DNA of 64,000 bases, taken from assembly GCF_001187535.1 (NCBI RefSeq), contig NZ_LFIO01000381.1:124001-188000 (forward strand), read 5' to 3'. This document shows positions 49,237 through 57,593 of this stretch, piece after piece. Made by a program: the position numbers and the translations under genes. Each line of letters begins with the position of its first letter. The stretch's first letter is position 1. The notes under the pieces were generated by a model. The model saw only the letters and a program-made list of their open reading frames with translations, searched no databases and was not told where the DNA came from. This stretch comes from Rhizobium ecuadorense (lineage in GTDB: Bacteria > Pseudomonadota > Alphaproteobacteria > Rhizobiales > Rhizobiaceae).

Positions 49237-49596
49237 TCAGGCGGCCGCCCAGACGGCGAGCTCATACCCGTCGCGGTCGAGGAAGTGGAAGCGCCGGCCG
49301 CCTGGGAAATCGGTGATCGGCCGGACGATCGTGCCGCCAGCCCTCTCGACCGAGATCAGCACCTCTTCGAGATTCCTGGCATAGACGACGACCAGCGGGC
49401 CGCCCGGCCGCACGGGGCCGAAATCGGTGAAGCCGCCCTTCAGCCGGCCATCGTCGAATTCGCAGTAGTTCGGGCCGTAATCGGTGAAACGCCAGCCGAA
49501 GGCCGAGCCGTAAAAGGCTTTGGCGGCGGCGATGTCGGCGACGTTGAATTCGACATAATCGATGCGGCGGTCGTTGTTGTCTGATTTGACGGTCAT
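49237..49596 (-). CDS. VOC-family (glyoxalase-like) protein
   Basis: A 119-residue single vicinal-oxygen-chelate domain: IDYVEFNVADIAAAKAFYGSAFGWRF, YCEFDDG and DPDG-type end (LDRDGYELAVW). The ligand His of true glyoxalase I is replaced at the N-terminal strand (DYVEF), so it may bind a ligand instead of being a hydrolytic or isomerising enzyme. It begins at the base after the stop of the SRPBCC gene, so both are one transcript. Confidence 0.85.
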   Translation of the reverse strand: MTVKSDNNDRRIDYVEFNVADIAAAKAFYGSAFGWRFTDYGPNYCEFDDGRLKGGFTDFGPVRPGGPLVVVYARNLEEVLISVERAGGTIVRPITDFPGGRRFHFLDRDGYELAVWAAA

Positions 49597-49995
49597 CTAT
49601 CTCTCCATCAGGGCTTTCAGCATGTCGAGATCCTTCTCGACATGGGCGGCATCGGCTGAAAACTGCGCATCGGTCATGCCGGGCAGCCGCAACAGCGTGA
49701 ACATGACCTCGCAGCCATCGCCGTTCGGCACAATGCGCAGCGCATTATAGACCCTGAGGCCGGATTCGATCGTCACCGTGTGGTCGATCACACCGAATTC
49801 ATTGCCGGGCACGAAGCTGATCTTGATGGTTCCGAGAGGGCCGTCGGCGATCCAGTCGGCGCCGTGAGGCTCGAGGCCGCTTGCAAGGCCGGAGGCCCAG
49901 AGCGGCATGTTCTCCGGCTTGCCGGCGAAGTCGTAGACGTCGCGCCAGTCGCGCTCGATCGATTGGTGGATGATTTTCGCGGGCATCGTCGACAT
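49597..49995 (-). CDS. SRPBCC-family (START-like) protein
   Basis: About 132 residues with the SRPBCC/polyketide-cyclase fold: IHQSIERDWRDVYDFAGKPENMPLW at the start, then a curved beta sheet and a long C-terminal helix (FSADAAHVEKDLDMLKALME). The ATG at 49995 (MSTMPAKIIHQ) is preferred; the longer frame reaches into the neighbouring AraC gene. It is directly followed by the VOC gene, and both follow an AraC-type gene on the same strand, a typical small-molecule handling group. Confidence 0.82.
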   Translation of the reverse strand: MSTMPAKIIHQSIERDWRDVYDFAGKPENMPLWASGLASGLEPHGADWIADGPLGTIKISFVPGNEFGVIDHTVTIESGLRVYNALRIVPNGDGCEVMFTLLRLPGMTDAQFSADAAHVEKDLDMLKALMER

Positions 49996-50065
49996 GGCTT
50001 GCAGGTCCTTGATATCGGGTCTCGCTGTCGTAGCAGGCTGATCTGCGGCGTCTTGAACAAAACGG

Positions 50066-50977
50066 TCAGCCTGGTCTTTTCGGCATGCCGAGTTGGCCGA
50101 CAATGACGGCGGGTGTCAGGCTCGAGAGTTCGCCGACCTCGCGCGTCATGTGGGCCTGATCGGCAAAGCCCGCTTCGAGCGCAAGGCGGGCAAGCGGCAT
50201 CGTGCCCGCCTTGCGGCAGAGATCGAGGAAACGCTGGAACCGGCGGATGCGTTCCAGCGTCTTGGCGCCATAGCCGAAATGGTGGTGGCAGCGGCGGCGC
50301 AACTCCCTTTCGCTCACGCCGAGCCGGCTGAGCAGCTCGGACGCCGGACGGCCGCCATCGGCGGCGGCGAAGATAACCGCGGCGTCCCGGGCCGGTTCGT
50401 CGGTATCGCGCGCGGCCTCTTCGAGCAAGCGGGCGAATAGCGCCATGGCATTCGAGGGATCGGGACAATCGCCAAGCCGTGCCTCGAATTCGGCCGTGTC
50501 CTTCCAGCCGATTTCGGCAAGCGGCACCGAGCAGCCGACCAGCGCCGAGAGCGGCGTCTTCAGCCAGGGCGCGGCGGCGCCCGGCGCAAAACGTGCGCCG
50601 ATGATGGTCGCGTCCGGCCGGAGAACGGGAAAGGCCGCCGTCCTGTCGGGTCCGGCAACGGCCAGCCGGCCGTCGATCCAGAGGAGGTCGCAATAGCCGT
50701 CCGGCACGATTGCCACATGTGCCGGCGGTCCGTCATGGAGCGTATGTGACCAGAACCGGCTGAAATGGCGCCGCAGCGGCGGCGACGGCGCATATTCGCG
50801 GTAGCGGCCGGCACGGGCGGCGAGCAGGGCCGTATCTTTTCGTCTTCCCGATTCCAAGGCGAGATCTCCCGAAATGCCGATGATACCACCAGATAGGGCA
50901 TCAAGGGCAGGTCGCGAAAAAACTTGGTTGCCGATCAGCCGGCGCAAGCGGTTGTCGGACAAGTCGCGATATTGCAA
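50066..50977 (-). CDS. AraC-family transcriptional regulator
   Basis: A 303-residue regulator. The C-terminal AraC HTH lies at about 220-295 (SELLSRLGVSERELRRRCHHHFGYGAKTLERIRRFQRFLDL, then LALEAGFADQAHMTREV). The N-terminal sensor half begins REYAPSPPLRRHFSRFWSHTL and resembles DUF6597-type ligand domains. It precedes the SRPBCC and VOC genes on the same strand and may control them. The exact start is uncertain; the first ATG is used. Confidence 0.85.
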   Translation of the reverse strand: MQYRDLSDNRLRRLIGNQVFSRPALDALSGGIIGISGDLALESGRRKDTALLAARAGRYREYAPSPPLRRHFSRFWSHTLHDGPPAHVAIVPDGYCDLLWIDGRLAVAGPDRTAAFPVLRPDATIIGARFAPGAAAPWLKTPLSALVGCSVPLAEIGWKDTAEFEARLGDCPDPSNAMALFARLLEEAARDTDEPARDAAVIFAAADGGRPASELLSRLGVSERELRRRCHHHFGYGAKTLERIRRFQRFLDLCRKAGTMPLARLALEAGFADQAHMTREVGELSSLTPAVIVGQLGMPKRPG

Positions 50978-51082
50978 GCTTCATTTCATTGTTTTTGCGA
51001 ACCGATTAGACCCTTGCGAGACTTGCCGTTTGACCGAGACAGTGCCACAACACCGGTCCAAATGACACATCGGAGGTTTGTC

Positions 51083-52513
51083 GTGGAAAAGGCAGAAATC
51101 GGACTGATCGGTCTTGCGGTCATGGGCTCAAACTTGGCGCTCAACATCGCGGAGAAAGGCAATAAAATTGCGGTCTTCAACCGTACGCCTGAGAAAACCG
51201 ACGAATTCTACGAAAGCGCCGGCGATCTGAAAAAGCAGATCATTCCCTGCAAGACGATCGAAGAGTTCGTCGATGCGATCCGGCCGCCGCGCCCGATCAT
51301 CATCATGATCAAGGCCGGCGATGCCGTCGATCAGCAGATGGAGGCGTTGCGCCCGCATCTGTCCAAGGGCGACATCATGATCGATGCCGGCAACGCCAAT
51401 TTCCGCGATACCGTCGCCCGCTTCGACCGCCTCAAGGACACGGATCTGACCTTCATCGGCATGGGCGTTTCCGGCGGCGAAGAAGGTGCGCGCCACGGCC
51501 CGTCGATCATGGTCGGCGGCACCGAGGAATCCTGGAAGCGCGTCGAGAAGGTGCTGACCTCGATTGCCGCCCGCTACAATGACGAGCCCTGCGTTGCCTG
51601 GCTCGGCAATGACGGCGCCGGCCATTTCGTCAAGACCATCCATAACGGCATCGAATATGCCGACATGCAGATGATCGCCGAAATCTACGGCATCCTGCGC
51701 GACGGTCTCGGCAAGAGCGCCTCCGACATCTCCGGCATCTTCGGCGAGTGGAACAAGGGCCGGCTGAACTCCTACCTGATCGAGATTTCCGAGAAGGTGC
51801 TTGCCGCGACCGATCCGGTTTCCGGCGGGCCGATGGTCGACATGATCCTCGACAAGGCCGGCCAGAAGGGCACCGGCAAATGGTCGGCGATCGAAGCGCA
51901 GAACATGGGCATTCCGGCAACGGCAATCGAGGCCGCGGTCGCCGCTCGCAGCCTCTCCTCGATGAAGTCGCAGCGCGAAGCCGCCGAAAAGATTTTCGGC
52001 ACGCAGGCCGCATCCTTCCCGATCGCTTACGGTCCCGAACTCAACAAGGATCTGGAGCTGGCGCTGTTTGCCGCCAAGATCGGCGCCTATGCGCAGGGCT
52101 TCGCGGTGATGGCGGAAGCCTCGCGCGAATTCAACTGGTCGCTGCCGATGCCGACGATTGCCAGGATCTGGCGCGCCGGCTGCATCATCCGCTCGCAGTT
52201 CCTCGACGAGATCACCTCGGCCTTCACCAAGGCGCCTGATGCCGCCAACCTGATCGTCACGCCGGCCTTCTCCGACATGGTCAAGGAATCGATCCCGGCG
52301 CTGCGCCGCGTCGTCGCCGCCGCCATTTCCTCTGGCCTGCCGGTGCCGGCGCTGACCTCGGCGCTGACCTATTTCGATGCCTACCGCCAGGGCAGGGGAA
52401 CGGCCAACCTCATCCAGGCTCAGCGCGACTTCTTCGGCGCCCACGGCTTCGACCGCCTGGATGGCAAGGACTTCCACCACGGCCCCTGGGGCAGCGGTGC
52501 GGCGAGCTTCTAA
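51083..52513 (+). CDS. gnd: 6-phosphogluconate dehydrogenase, decarboxylating
   Basis: A 476-residue NADP-dependent enzyme of the pentose phosphate pathway, making ribulose 5-phosphate and CO2. Family hallmarks are IGLIGLAVMGSNLALNIAEKG, the substrate loop FIGMGVSGGEEGARHGPSIMVGG and VKTIHNGIEYADMQMIAE near the catalytic Lys. The GTG at 51083 has GGAGG 6 bp upstream and gives the expected length; earlier in-frame ATGs at 50924 and 51062 are not supported by a ribosome site. An intrinsic terminator follows. Confidence 0.96.
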   Translation: MEKAEIGLIGLAVMGSNLALNIAEKGNKIAVFNRTPEKTDEFYESAGDLKKQIIPCKTIEEFVDAIRPPRPIIIMIKAGDAVDQQMEALRPHLSKGDIMIDAGNANFRDTVARFDRLKDTDLTFIGMGVSGGEEGARHGPSIMVGGTEESWKRVEKVLTSIAARYNDEPCVAWLGNDGAGHFVKTIHNGIEYADMQMIAEIYGILRDGLGKSASDISGIFGEWNKGRLNSYLIEISEKVLAATDPVSGGPMVDMILDKAGQKGTGKWSAIEAQNMGIPATAIEAAVAARSLSSMKSQREAAEKIFGTQAASFPIAYGPELNKDLELALFAAKIGAYAQGFAVMAEASREFNWSLPMPTIARIWRAGCIIRSQFLDEITSAFTKAPDAANLIVTPAFSDMVKESIPALRRVVAAAISSGLPVPALTSALTYFDAYRQGRGTANLIQAQRDFFGAHGFDRLDGKDFHHGPWGSGAASF

Positions 52514-52540
52514 GGTTTGCCGAGGGAAGACATCAAGGAA

Positions 52541-52566
52541 GAGCCCGGCCGTCGCGCCGGGCTTTT
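52541..52566 (+). terminator. Intrinsic terminator of gnd
   Basis: GCCCGGC (52542-52548) and GCCGGGC (52555-52561) form a 7-bp GC stem followed directly by five T. It begins 28 bp after the gnd stop codon, and the next gene starts 50 bp beyond it, so gnd is a separate transcript. Confidence 0.85.
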
Positions 52567-52615
52567 TCGTAGCTTTGGCCGCTCGGACGGTGAGACGTTC
52601 GAAAGGGAGATCGAC

Positions 52616-53374
52616 GTGGGAAGCATCCGGATAGCCGCTGCGCAGACGCCGGAATTTCGGGAAAATGTCGGGGCGGCCTTGGATTATGCCATTGGGATCG
52701 CAGCACTGGCCGAGACCGATGGCGTGGCCTTGCTGCTCTTTCCCGAGGGGTTTCTCCAGGGCTACCTGACCGATGAACCGTCGGCACGTCGCGTTGCCCT
52801 CGATCTCGCATCGCCTGCGTTCGTGGCGGTCCTGGATCGGTTACCGAAGTCAGGACCGATGCTGGTCATGGGGCTGATCGAGATCGATGACGGGCGATTG
52901 TTCAACACAGCCATCGTCGTCGAACGCGGCGTTCTCCTCGGCCGCTACCGGAAAGCCCATTTGCTGCGTGGCGAACAGGCCTTCGAAGCGGGGGAAGAGA
53001 GTCCACTCTTTGCGATCGGCGATCTGCGCTTTGGTATAAACATCTGCTACGACACCAACTTTCCTGAAGCGGCCGCAAAGCTCGAAGCGCTGGGTGCATC
53101 CCTGATCTTATGTTGCTCCAACAATATGATGCCACGAGATAAGGCGGAAATATTCAAGGAGCGGCACAATGTGGTCCGCGCCGAGAGATGCCGTGAAACA
53201 GGCCTATGGATGATATCGTCCGATGTGACGGGCGAGCGCGACGGGCGCGTCGCCTGGGGACCGACGGCGGTGCTGAACGCGGAAGGGCAGATCGTGGCGC
53301 AATTGCCGCTGGAAGAACCCGGCTTGCTGATTTTCGACTATCACTGCACGGCATCCGCGGTAGATCAGGCATGA
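52616..53374 (+). CDS. Carbon-nitrogen hydrolase (nitrilase superfamily)
   Basis: A 252-residue nitrilase-superfamily amidohydrolase. The Glu-Lys-Cys triad is visible in LLFPEGFLQGY, GRYRKAHLL and INICYDTNFPE. The start is GTG at 52616 with AAGGGAG just upstream; the longer frame to 52517 runs through the gnd terminator and is not credible. Substrate unknown; relatives cleave omega-amides or carbamoyl compounds. Its stop is followed 13 bp later by a GNAT gene, and the two look co-transcribed. Confidence 0.88.
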   Translation: MGSIRIAAAQTPEFRENVGAALDYAIGIAALAETDGVALLLFPEGFLQGYLTDEPSARRVALDLASPAFVAVLDRLPKSGPMLVMGLIEIDDGRLFNTAIVVERGVLLGRYRKAHLLRGEQAFEAGEESPLFAIGDLRFGINICYDTNFPEAAAKLEALGASLILCCSNNMMPRDKAEIFKERHNVVRAERCRETGLWMISSDVTGERDGRVAWGPTAVLNAEGQIVAQLPLEEPGLLIFDYHCTASAVDQA

Positions 53375-53387
53375 GGAGTTGACCGCG

Positions 53388-53894
53388 ATGCTCATCCGAT
53401 ATGAAACACCGGCGGATATCGATGCGATCCATGATCTGACCGAGGTAGCGTTCAAGCCAATGCCCTACAGCGACGGTACCGAAGCGGAGATTGTCAGCAG
53501 GCTTCGCGCAGCGGGCGATCTGACGATATCGCTGGTTGCTGAAGAAGAAGGCGAGATCCTGGGGCATGTCGCATTTTCGCCGGTGACGATCGACGGCGTG
53601 CATGGTGGCTGGTTCGGACTGGGTCCGATATCCGTCAAACCGGAGAGACAGCGGCAGGGGATCGGCAAGGCGTTGATTGTCAGGGGATTTGACCTGTTGA
53701 AGGAGAGCGGTGCCGCCGGCTGTGCGTTGATCGGAAACCCAGACATCTATAGCCGCGTCGGTTTCAGCAACGATGGGCAGCTGACGTATCTCGACTTCGA
53801 TAGGCGGCTCGTACAACGGATTGTTTTCCGCGGGACCACGCCAAGCGGAATGCTGCAATTTGCCCCAGCCTTTGAAACGCCAAACCCCATCTGA
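53388..53894 (+). CDS. GNAT N-acetyltransferase (YhbS-like)
   Basis: A 168-residue GNAT protein. Acetyl-CoA loop VKPERQRQGIGKALIVRGF followed by CALIGNPDIYSRVGF, which is the form seen in the YhbS/eis-like group of predicted acetyltransferases. The ATG at 53388 has GAGGAG 9 bp upstream. It follows the nitrilase-type gene at 13 bp and precedes another GNAT gene by 13 bp, so it belongs to a small operon of uncertain function. Confidence 0.87.
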   Translation: MLIRYETPADIDAIHDLTEVAFKPMPYSDGTEAEIVSRLRAAGDLTISLVAEEEGEILGHVAFSPVTIDGVHGGWFGLGPISVKPERQRQGIGKALIVRGFDLLKESGAAGCALIGNPDIYSRVGFSNDGQLTYLDFDRRLVQRIVFRGTTPSGMLQFAPAFETPNPI

Positions 53895-53907
53895 CAGAGG
53901 CGACGAC

Positions 53908-54417
53908 ATGTCCGAAACCGGCGCGATAAAAATCCGAACCGAGCGTCTGAGACTTCGCATGCCTAGTATAGACGATTTCGCCGCCTATGCGCGGCTCATG
54001 GCCTCGCCGCGGTCGGCCGGGATGGGCGGGCCGTTCGATCTGCGCGCGGCCTGGGGAATGTTCTGTCACGACGTGGCGCTCTGGCAACTGTTCGGGCACG
54101 GGGCGCTGATGATCGACCTTGCCGAGACCGGCGAATGCGTCGGTCAGGTGGGGATCAATCACGGGCCGCTCTTTCCGGAAAAGGAGCTGGGCTGGTTCGT
54201 CTATGAGAGCCATGAGGGCAGGGGGTATGCGACCGAGGCGGTCATGACGTTACGAGACTGGGCCTTTGCGACGCTCGGCCTGCCGTCGCTCGTCAGCTAT
54301 ATCGCCCCCGGCAACAAAGCCTCGATTGCCGTGGCGGAGCGGCTGGGGGCGCGTCTCGATCCGACGGCATCTCGAACCGATCCCGCGGATCTCGTTTATC
54401 GTCATTCCGCTTCCTGA
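53908..54417 (+). CDS. RimJ/RimL-type GNAT N-acetyltransferase
   Basis: A 169-residue GNAT of the RimJ/RimL group: IRTERLRLRMPSIDDFAAYARLM at the start, ELGWFVYESHEGRGYATEAVM for the cofactor loop, and YIAPGNKASIAVAERLGAR for the family end. Members acetylate protein N-termini or small amines. The ATG at 53908 is preceded by AGAGGCGAC. It is unlike the previous GNAT in sequence and is not a recent duplicate. Confidence 0.87.
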   Translation: MSETGAIKIRTERLRLRMPSIDDFAAYARLMASPRSAGMGGPFDLRAAWGMFCHDVALWQLFGHGALMIDLAETGECVGQVGINHGPLFPEKELGWFVYESHEGRGYATEAVMTLRDWAFATLGLPSLVSYIAPGNKASIAVAERLGARLDPTASRTDPADLVYRHSAS

Positions 54418-54511
54418 TAAAATGGTCATGGGAACGGCGCTTGGAGGCAGACGTCTCAATCCTTACATGTTGATCGGTCAGGATCGGGCGCTGCAAAAAT
54501 GGGGATGCCGG

Positions 54512-55129
54512 ATGACGGAGGCGAAGCGGGAGCATTGGGACGCGGTCTACCGCACGAAAGCTGCCGACAGCGTCAGCTGGTATCAGCCGACGCCCGAGCC
54601 TTCCCTGCGGGCGCTTGACGCGCTGCAACTGCCGGTCACGGCTTCGCTGATCGATGTCGGCGGCGGCGCATCGAGCCTTGTCGATCGTCTTCTCGAGCGC
54701 GGATGGTCCGATCTCACCGTTCTCGACATCGCTGCGCCGGCGCTCGATGTTGCCAAGGCGCGGCTGGGGGACGAGGCGGCCCGCATCGCCTGGATGATTG
54801 AAGATGTCACCGTGTGGCGACCAGGACGTCAGTACGATGTGTGGCACGACCGCGCCGTCTTTCACTTCCTCACCGAGCGCGAGCAGCGGCTGGCTTATCG
54901 CCGCGCACTCGAAACCGGCACGGCGCCGGGCAGCGCCGTGATCATTGCCTCTTTCGCACCGGACGGGCCGGAACGATGCAGCGGCCTGCCGGTCGAACGT
55001 TACGACGCGGCCGCTCTTGCACGCGAAGTCTCGTCCGCCTTCGCGCTTCAACGCGACTGGCGCGAGGAGCACACGACCCCCGGCGGTGGCCGGCAGTCGT
55101 TTCAGTGGTGCGTCTTCCGCAGGCGCTGA
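54512..55129 (+). CDS. Class I SAM-dependent methyltransferase
   Basis: A 205-residue methyltransferase. The SAM-binding glycines are in LIDVGGGASSLVDRLLERGW and the acidic ribose contact in LTVLDIAAPAL; the start EAKREHWDAVYRTKAADSVSWYQP is characteristic of a small-molecule (thiopurine/tellurite-type) methyltransferase group. The ATG at 54512 fits this start; the frame is open further up but overlaps the GNAT gene. Substrate unknown. It ends 31 bp before the convergent AAA ATPase gene. Confidence 0.86.
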   Translation: MTEAKREHWDAVYRTKAADSVSWYQPTPEPSLRALDALQLPVTASLIDVGGGASSLVDRLLERGWSDLTVLDIAAPALDVAKARLGDEAARIAWMIEDVTVWRPGRQYDVWHDRAVFHFLTEREQRLAYRRALETGTAPGSAVIIASFAPDGPERCSGLPVERYDAAALAREVSSAFALQRDWREEHTTPGGGRQSFQWCVFRRR

Positions 55130-55160
55130 GGTTCCCCTTGAGAAAGCAGCCGAGAGGCGG

Positions 55161-55694
55161 CTACCTCGTTTTTAGTCGATCGAGGATGAAATCCGCCCGG
55201 TCGGCGACCGCGATTTTCGGCAGCATGACGACGTCGTAGCCAAGCGCCGGATAGATTGCGACAAGCCGGTCATATTCGGCGACCGCCTCGTCGAAGCCAT
55301 GGCGCCGCTCGCGATCGGTGACGTAGATTTCCGGCCATGGCGGGGTGAGAAAAACGCTGCTGTTATAACGGTGGAGGGCGCTTAGTCTTTCCAGGACCGG
55401 TTCCCCGGTCAGGTGCTGAAGCGCTGCTGCGGCATCGATCAGCCCTCGGTCGAAAAACGTCCAGCCGGCCCGCCCGCACGCCGCCGCGTGGTCGGCCGTT
55501 GCGAACTCGATGGCGCGGCGGGCGAAGGCCGCCATGTCGATCCAGGGCAGGGCTGAACCGTCGCTTTCGAGCTCCTGCCTGACGATCCGTCGGCCCGGTT
55601 CTTCGACGATCGCATGACCGCGACGGCCAAGTTCGGCCAGCAGCGTCGATTTCCCGCCGCCGGAACAGCCTGAAATCAGGACCGACCTGTTCAT
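55161..55694 (-). CDS. AAA-family P-loop kinase/ATPase (NadR-like)
   Basis: A 177-residue P-loop protein. Walker A LISGCSGGGKSTLLAEL at the N-terminus, an early EEPGRRIVRQEL and a Walker B-like FFDRGLIDAAAAL, with Arg residues in TDRERRHGFDEAV. This matches the AAA_28/NadR-kinase-like group, often small nucleotide or nucleoside kinases of unknown substrate. It begins 2 bp after the ddl stop and is the last gene of the C39-ddl-AAA operon. Confidence 0.82.
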   Translation of the reverse strand: MNRSVLISGCSGGGKSTLLAELGRRGHAIVEEPGRRIVRQELESDGSALPWIDMAAFARRAIEFATADHAAACGRAGWTFFDRGLIDAAAALQHLTGEPVLERLSALHRYNSSVFLTPPWPEIYVTDRERRHGFDEAVAEYDRLVAIYPALGYDVVMLPKIAVADRADFILDRLKTR

Positions 55695-55696
55695 GC

Positions 55697-56773
55697 TCAG
55701 GCAGCCCGGCCGGCGCGCGCCAGGCCGTGATCGACGAGGCGGTCGATGATCTCGGCGTAACCGACGCCGCTTGCCGCCATCGCCTTGGAATACATGCTGA
55801 TATCGGTGAAGCCGGGGATGGTATTGAGCTCGTTGACGAGGAACCGCATGTCATCCGTCAGGAAGAAATCGACGCGGGCCATGCCGTCGCAGCCGACCGC
55901 CCGGAAAGCTCTCGCGGCCATGTCGCGCATGGCGGCCTCGACCTCCTCAGGCAGGTCGGCCGGGACTTTCAGCGCCGCGCCCTGTTCGTCGATATATTTG
56001 GCATCGTAGCTGTAGAAGCCATGGCTTTCGGCCGGCACGATCTCGCCCGGCCGGGAGACGAAGAGTTCGCCGGCCGCATCCTCCAGCACGCTGAATTCGA
56101 TCTCGCGGCCGGCAACGAACTCCTCGGCGAGCAGTATCCGATCGTGGCGGAAGGCCTCGGCAAGGGCGCCTGCGAATTCCTGGCTGGCATGGACCTTGGC
56201 GACGCCGACCGACGATCCCTGCCGCGCCGGCTTGATGAAGAGCGGCAGTCCAAGCTCGCTTTCGAGAGCTGCCAGCGAGGGGGCAGTATCCTCGCGCACC
56301 GTCACGGCACGCGCCACCGGCAGGCCGGCCGCCCTGAGCAGGCGTTTGGCGATGTCCTTGTCGAGCGCCGCGGCCGAGCCAAGAATGCCGCAGCCGGCGA
56401 GCGGCACGCGCGCCACCTCCGCCAGACCCTGCACCGATCCGTCTTCGCCATGCAGGCCGTGCAGCACGGGAAACAGGATGTCGATCCCCGGCAATTCATG
56501 GGCCGCGCCATGGGCCGGGATCGCTAGCATCCGGCCGCGTCCGCCCGGCACGAGGCAGATTTCGACGCCTGATGACGGTGTCGCCAATATGCCGTCCTCA
56601 AAATTGCTCAGCAGCCATTGTCCCTCGCGGGTGATGAAAACGGGGATGGCATCATATTTCTCGGGCTTGAGCGCGCCCATGACATTGGTTGCCGAAAGGA
56701 TGGAAACCTCATGCTCGGCCGAGCGGCCGCCGAAGAGCACGGCGATGCGCAGCCTGTTTGGGGAAGGGGTCAT
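55697..56773 (-). CDS. ddl: D-alanine--D-alanine ligase
   Basis: A 358-residue ATP-grasp ligase making the D-Ala-D-Ala end of the peptidoglycan stem. Motifs are VLFGGRSAEHEVSILSATNV, LPLFIKPARQGSSVGVAKV, EFSVLEDAAG, FYSYDAKYIDEQGA and the metal site VNELNTIPGFTDISMY. All residues expected of a D-Ala-D-Ala (not D-Ala-D-Lac) enzyme seem present. It is away from the division (dcw) cluster, where the usual ddlB lies, and sits between a C39-like peptidase and an ATPase, so it may be an accessory copy. Confidence 0.92.
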   Translation of the reverse strand: MTPSPNRLRIAVLFGGRSAEHEVSILSATNVMGALKPEKYDAIPVFITREGQWLLSNFEDGILATPSSGVEICLVPGGRGRMLAIPAHGAAHELPGIDILFPVLHGLHGEDGSVQGLAEVARVPLAGCGILGSAAALDKDIAKRLLRAAGLPVARAVTVREDTAPSLAALESELGLPLFIKPARQGSSVGVAKVHASQEFAGALAEAFRHDRILLAEEFVAGREIEFSVLEDAAGELFVSRPGEIVPAESHGFYSYDAKYIDEQGAALKVPADLPEEVEAAMRDMAARAFRAVGCDGMARVDFFLTDDMRFLVNELNTIPGFTDISMYSKAMAASGVGYAEIIDRLVDHGLARAGRAA

Positions 56774-56805
56774 GCAAGCCTCCGAAACGATCTGGTGTTG
56801 AAAGG

Positions 56806-57420
56806 TCAGGCGTCGACAGATATGCCGCGATTGGCGAAGAAGCGGTCGAAGACGGCAAGCGGCAGCGTCACATCAGCCTGGCTCGCCTCATCATGGCCGG
56901 ACGGGTTGTGGAAGCGGATCGTCTCGTCGCTTGCTGCTGTCACCAGCACCAGATGCCCGCCCTTCGAAGGTGGCTGGCGCTCCGGCCAGCGGATGCCCGA
57001 ATGCACAGAGGCGATGAAGAAGCGCCGTTTCGATAGAAGCTCTGGAATGGCCGATGTCTCGACGCCTGTCATCGTCTCCGCATTCAGCGCGAATCGGTCG
57101 GCGGCGAAGCGGACGAAGGGTGCGTAGATCAGCCCCTTGATCGAGGCATCGATCTCGCTGACGACATAACCGCCATATCTAGTGCAGGCCCGGGCAAGCT
57201 CGAGGGTCGGATGGGTCTCACCGCGGGCGGCCAGGATCATCTTCAAGCAGGCCATGCCGCAGACATTGACGGCCCAGCGCGCATATTCCTCGATCGTCGC
57301 GGCGCCGGAATGGCGCCAGAGCGGATCGCCGAGCAAGGCCTGCGACCCCTCGGCAAGCACCGGCAGCGTCATGCCCGGTGTTTCCCATTGGCTGAAATAG
57401 GGCACGCTGCTTTCTTGCAT
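56806..57420 (-). CDS. C39-like papain-fold peptidase or inactive relative
   Basis: About 204 residues. The papain-like core has a Cys in WAVNVCGMACLKMIL, a His in SKGGHLVLVTAA and Asn in RFHNPSGHD, the order and spacing of C39-like peptidases. No signal peptide or membrane helix is apparent from the ATG at 57420, which has GGAGA about 10 bp upstream; an upstream GTG at 57501 and ATG at 57462 are possible. It precedes ddl by 32 bp on the same strand, so a link to D-Ala-containing peptides or to the cell wall is likely but unproven. Confidence 0.75.
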   Translation of the reverse strand: MQESSVPYFSQWETPGMTLPVLAEGSQALLGDPLWRHSGAATIEEYARWAVNVCGMACLKMILAARGETHPTLELARACTRYGGYVVSEIDASIKGLIYAPFVRFAADRFALNAETMTGVETSAIPELLSKRRFFIASVHSGIRWPERQPPSKGGHLVLVTAASDETIRFHNPSGHDEASQADVTLPLAVFDRFFANRGISVDA

Positions 57421-57593
57421 TCTGTCGATATCTCCGTAACTGGCTGCGAGATGGCGGAACATCTTGGCTTTTTTCGAGTCAGGCCGTTTGCGATTTTCCA
57501 CGCTAGGAAGAGATTTTCTTCAGGTCCACTTAATTAAAATAAGAATATAGTTTAGAAATTTTGGCTGATTGATCGGCTGGAGAGGAGCAGGGT

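Noticed and set aside
52517-52615. Extended N-terminus of the nitrilase-type protein
   Set aside because: This stretch contains the gnd intrinsic terminator, so the GTG at 52616 with its own ribosome site is the start.
55697-56773. Vancomycin-type D-Ala-D-Lac ligase
   Set aside because: The substrate-loop segment FYSYDAKY is the ordinary D-Ala-D-Ala form and no vanH or vanX type gene is adjacent.
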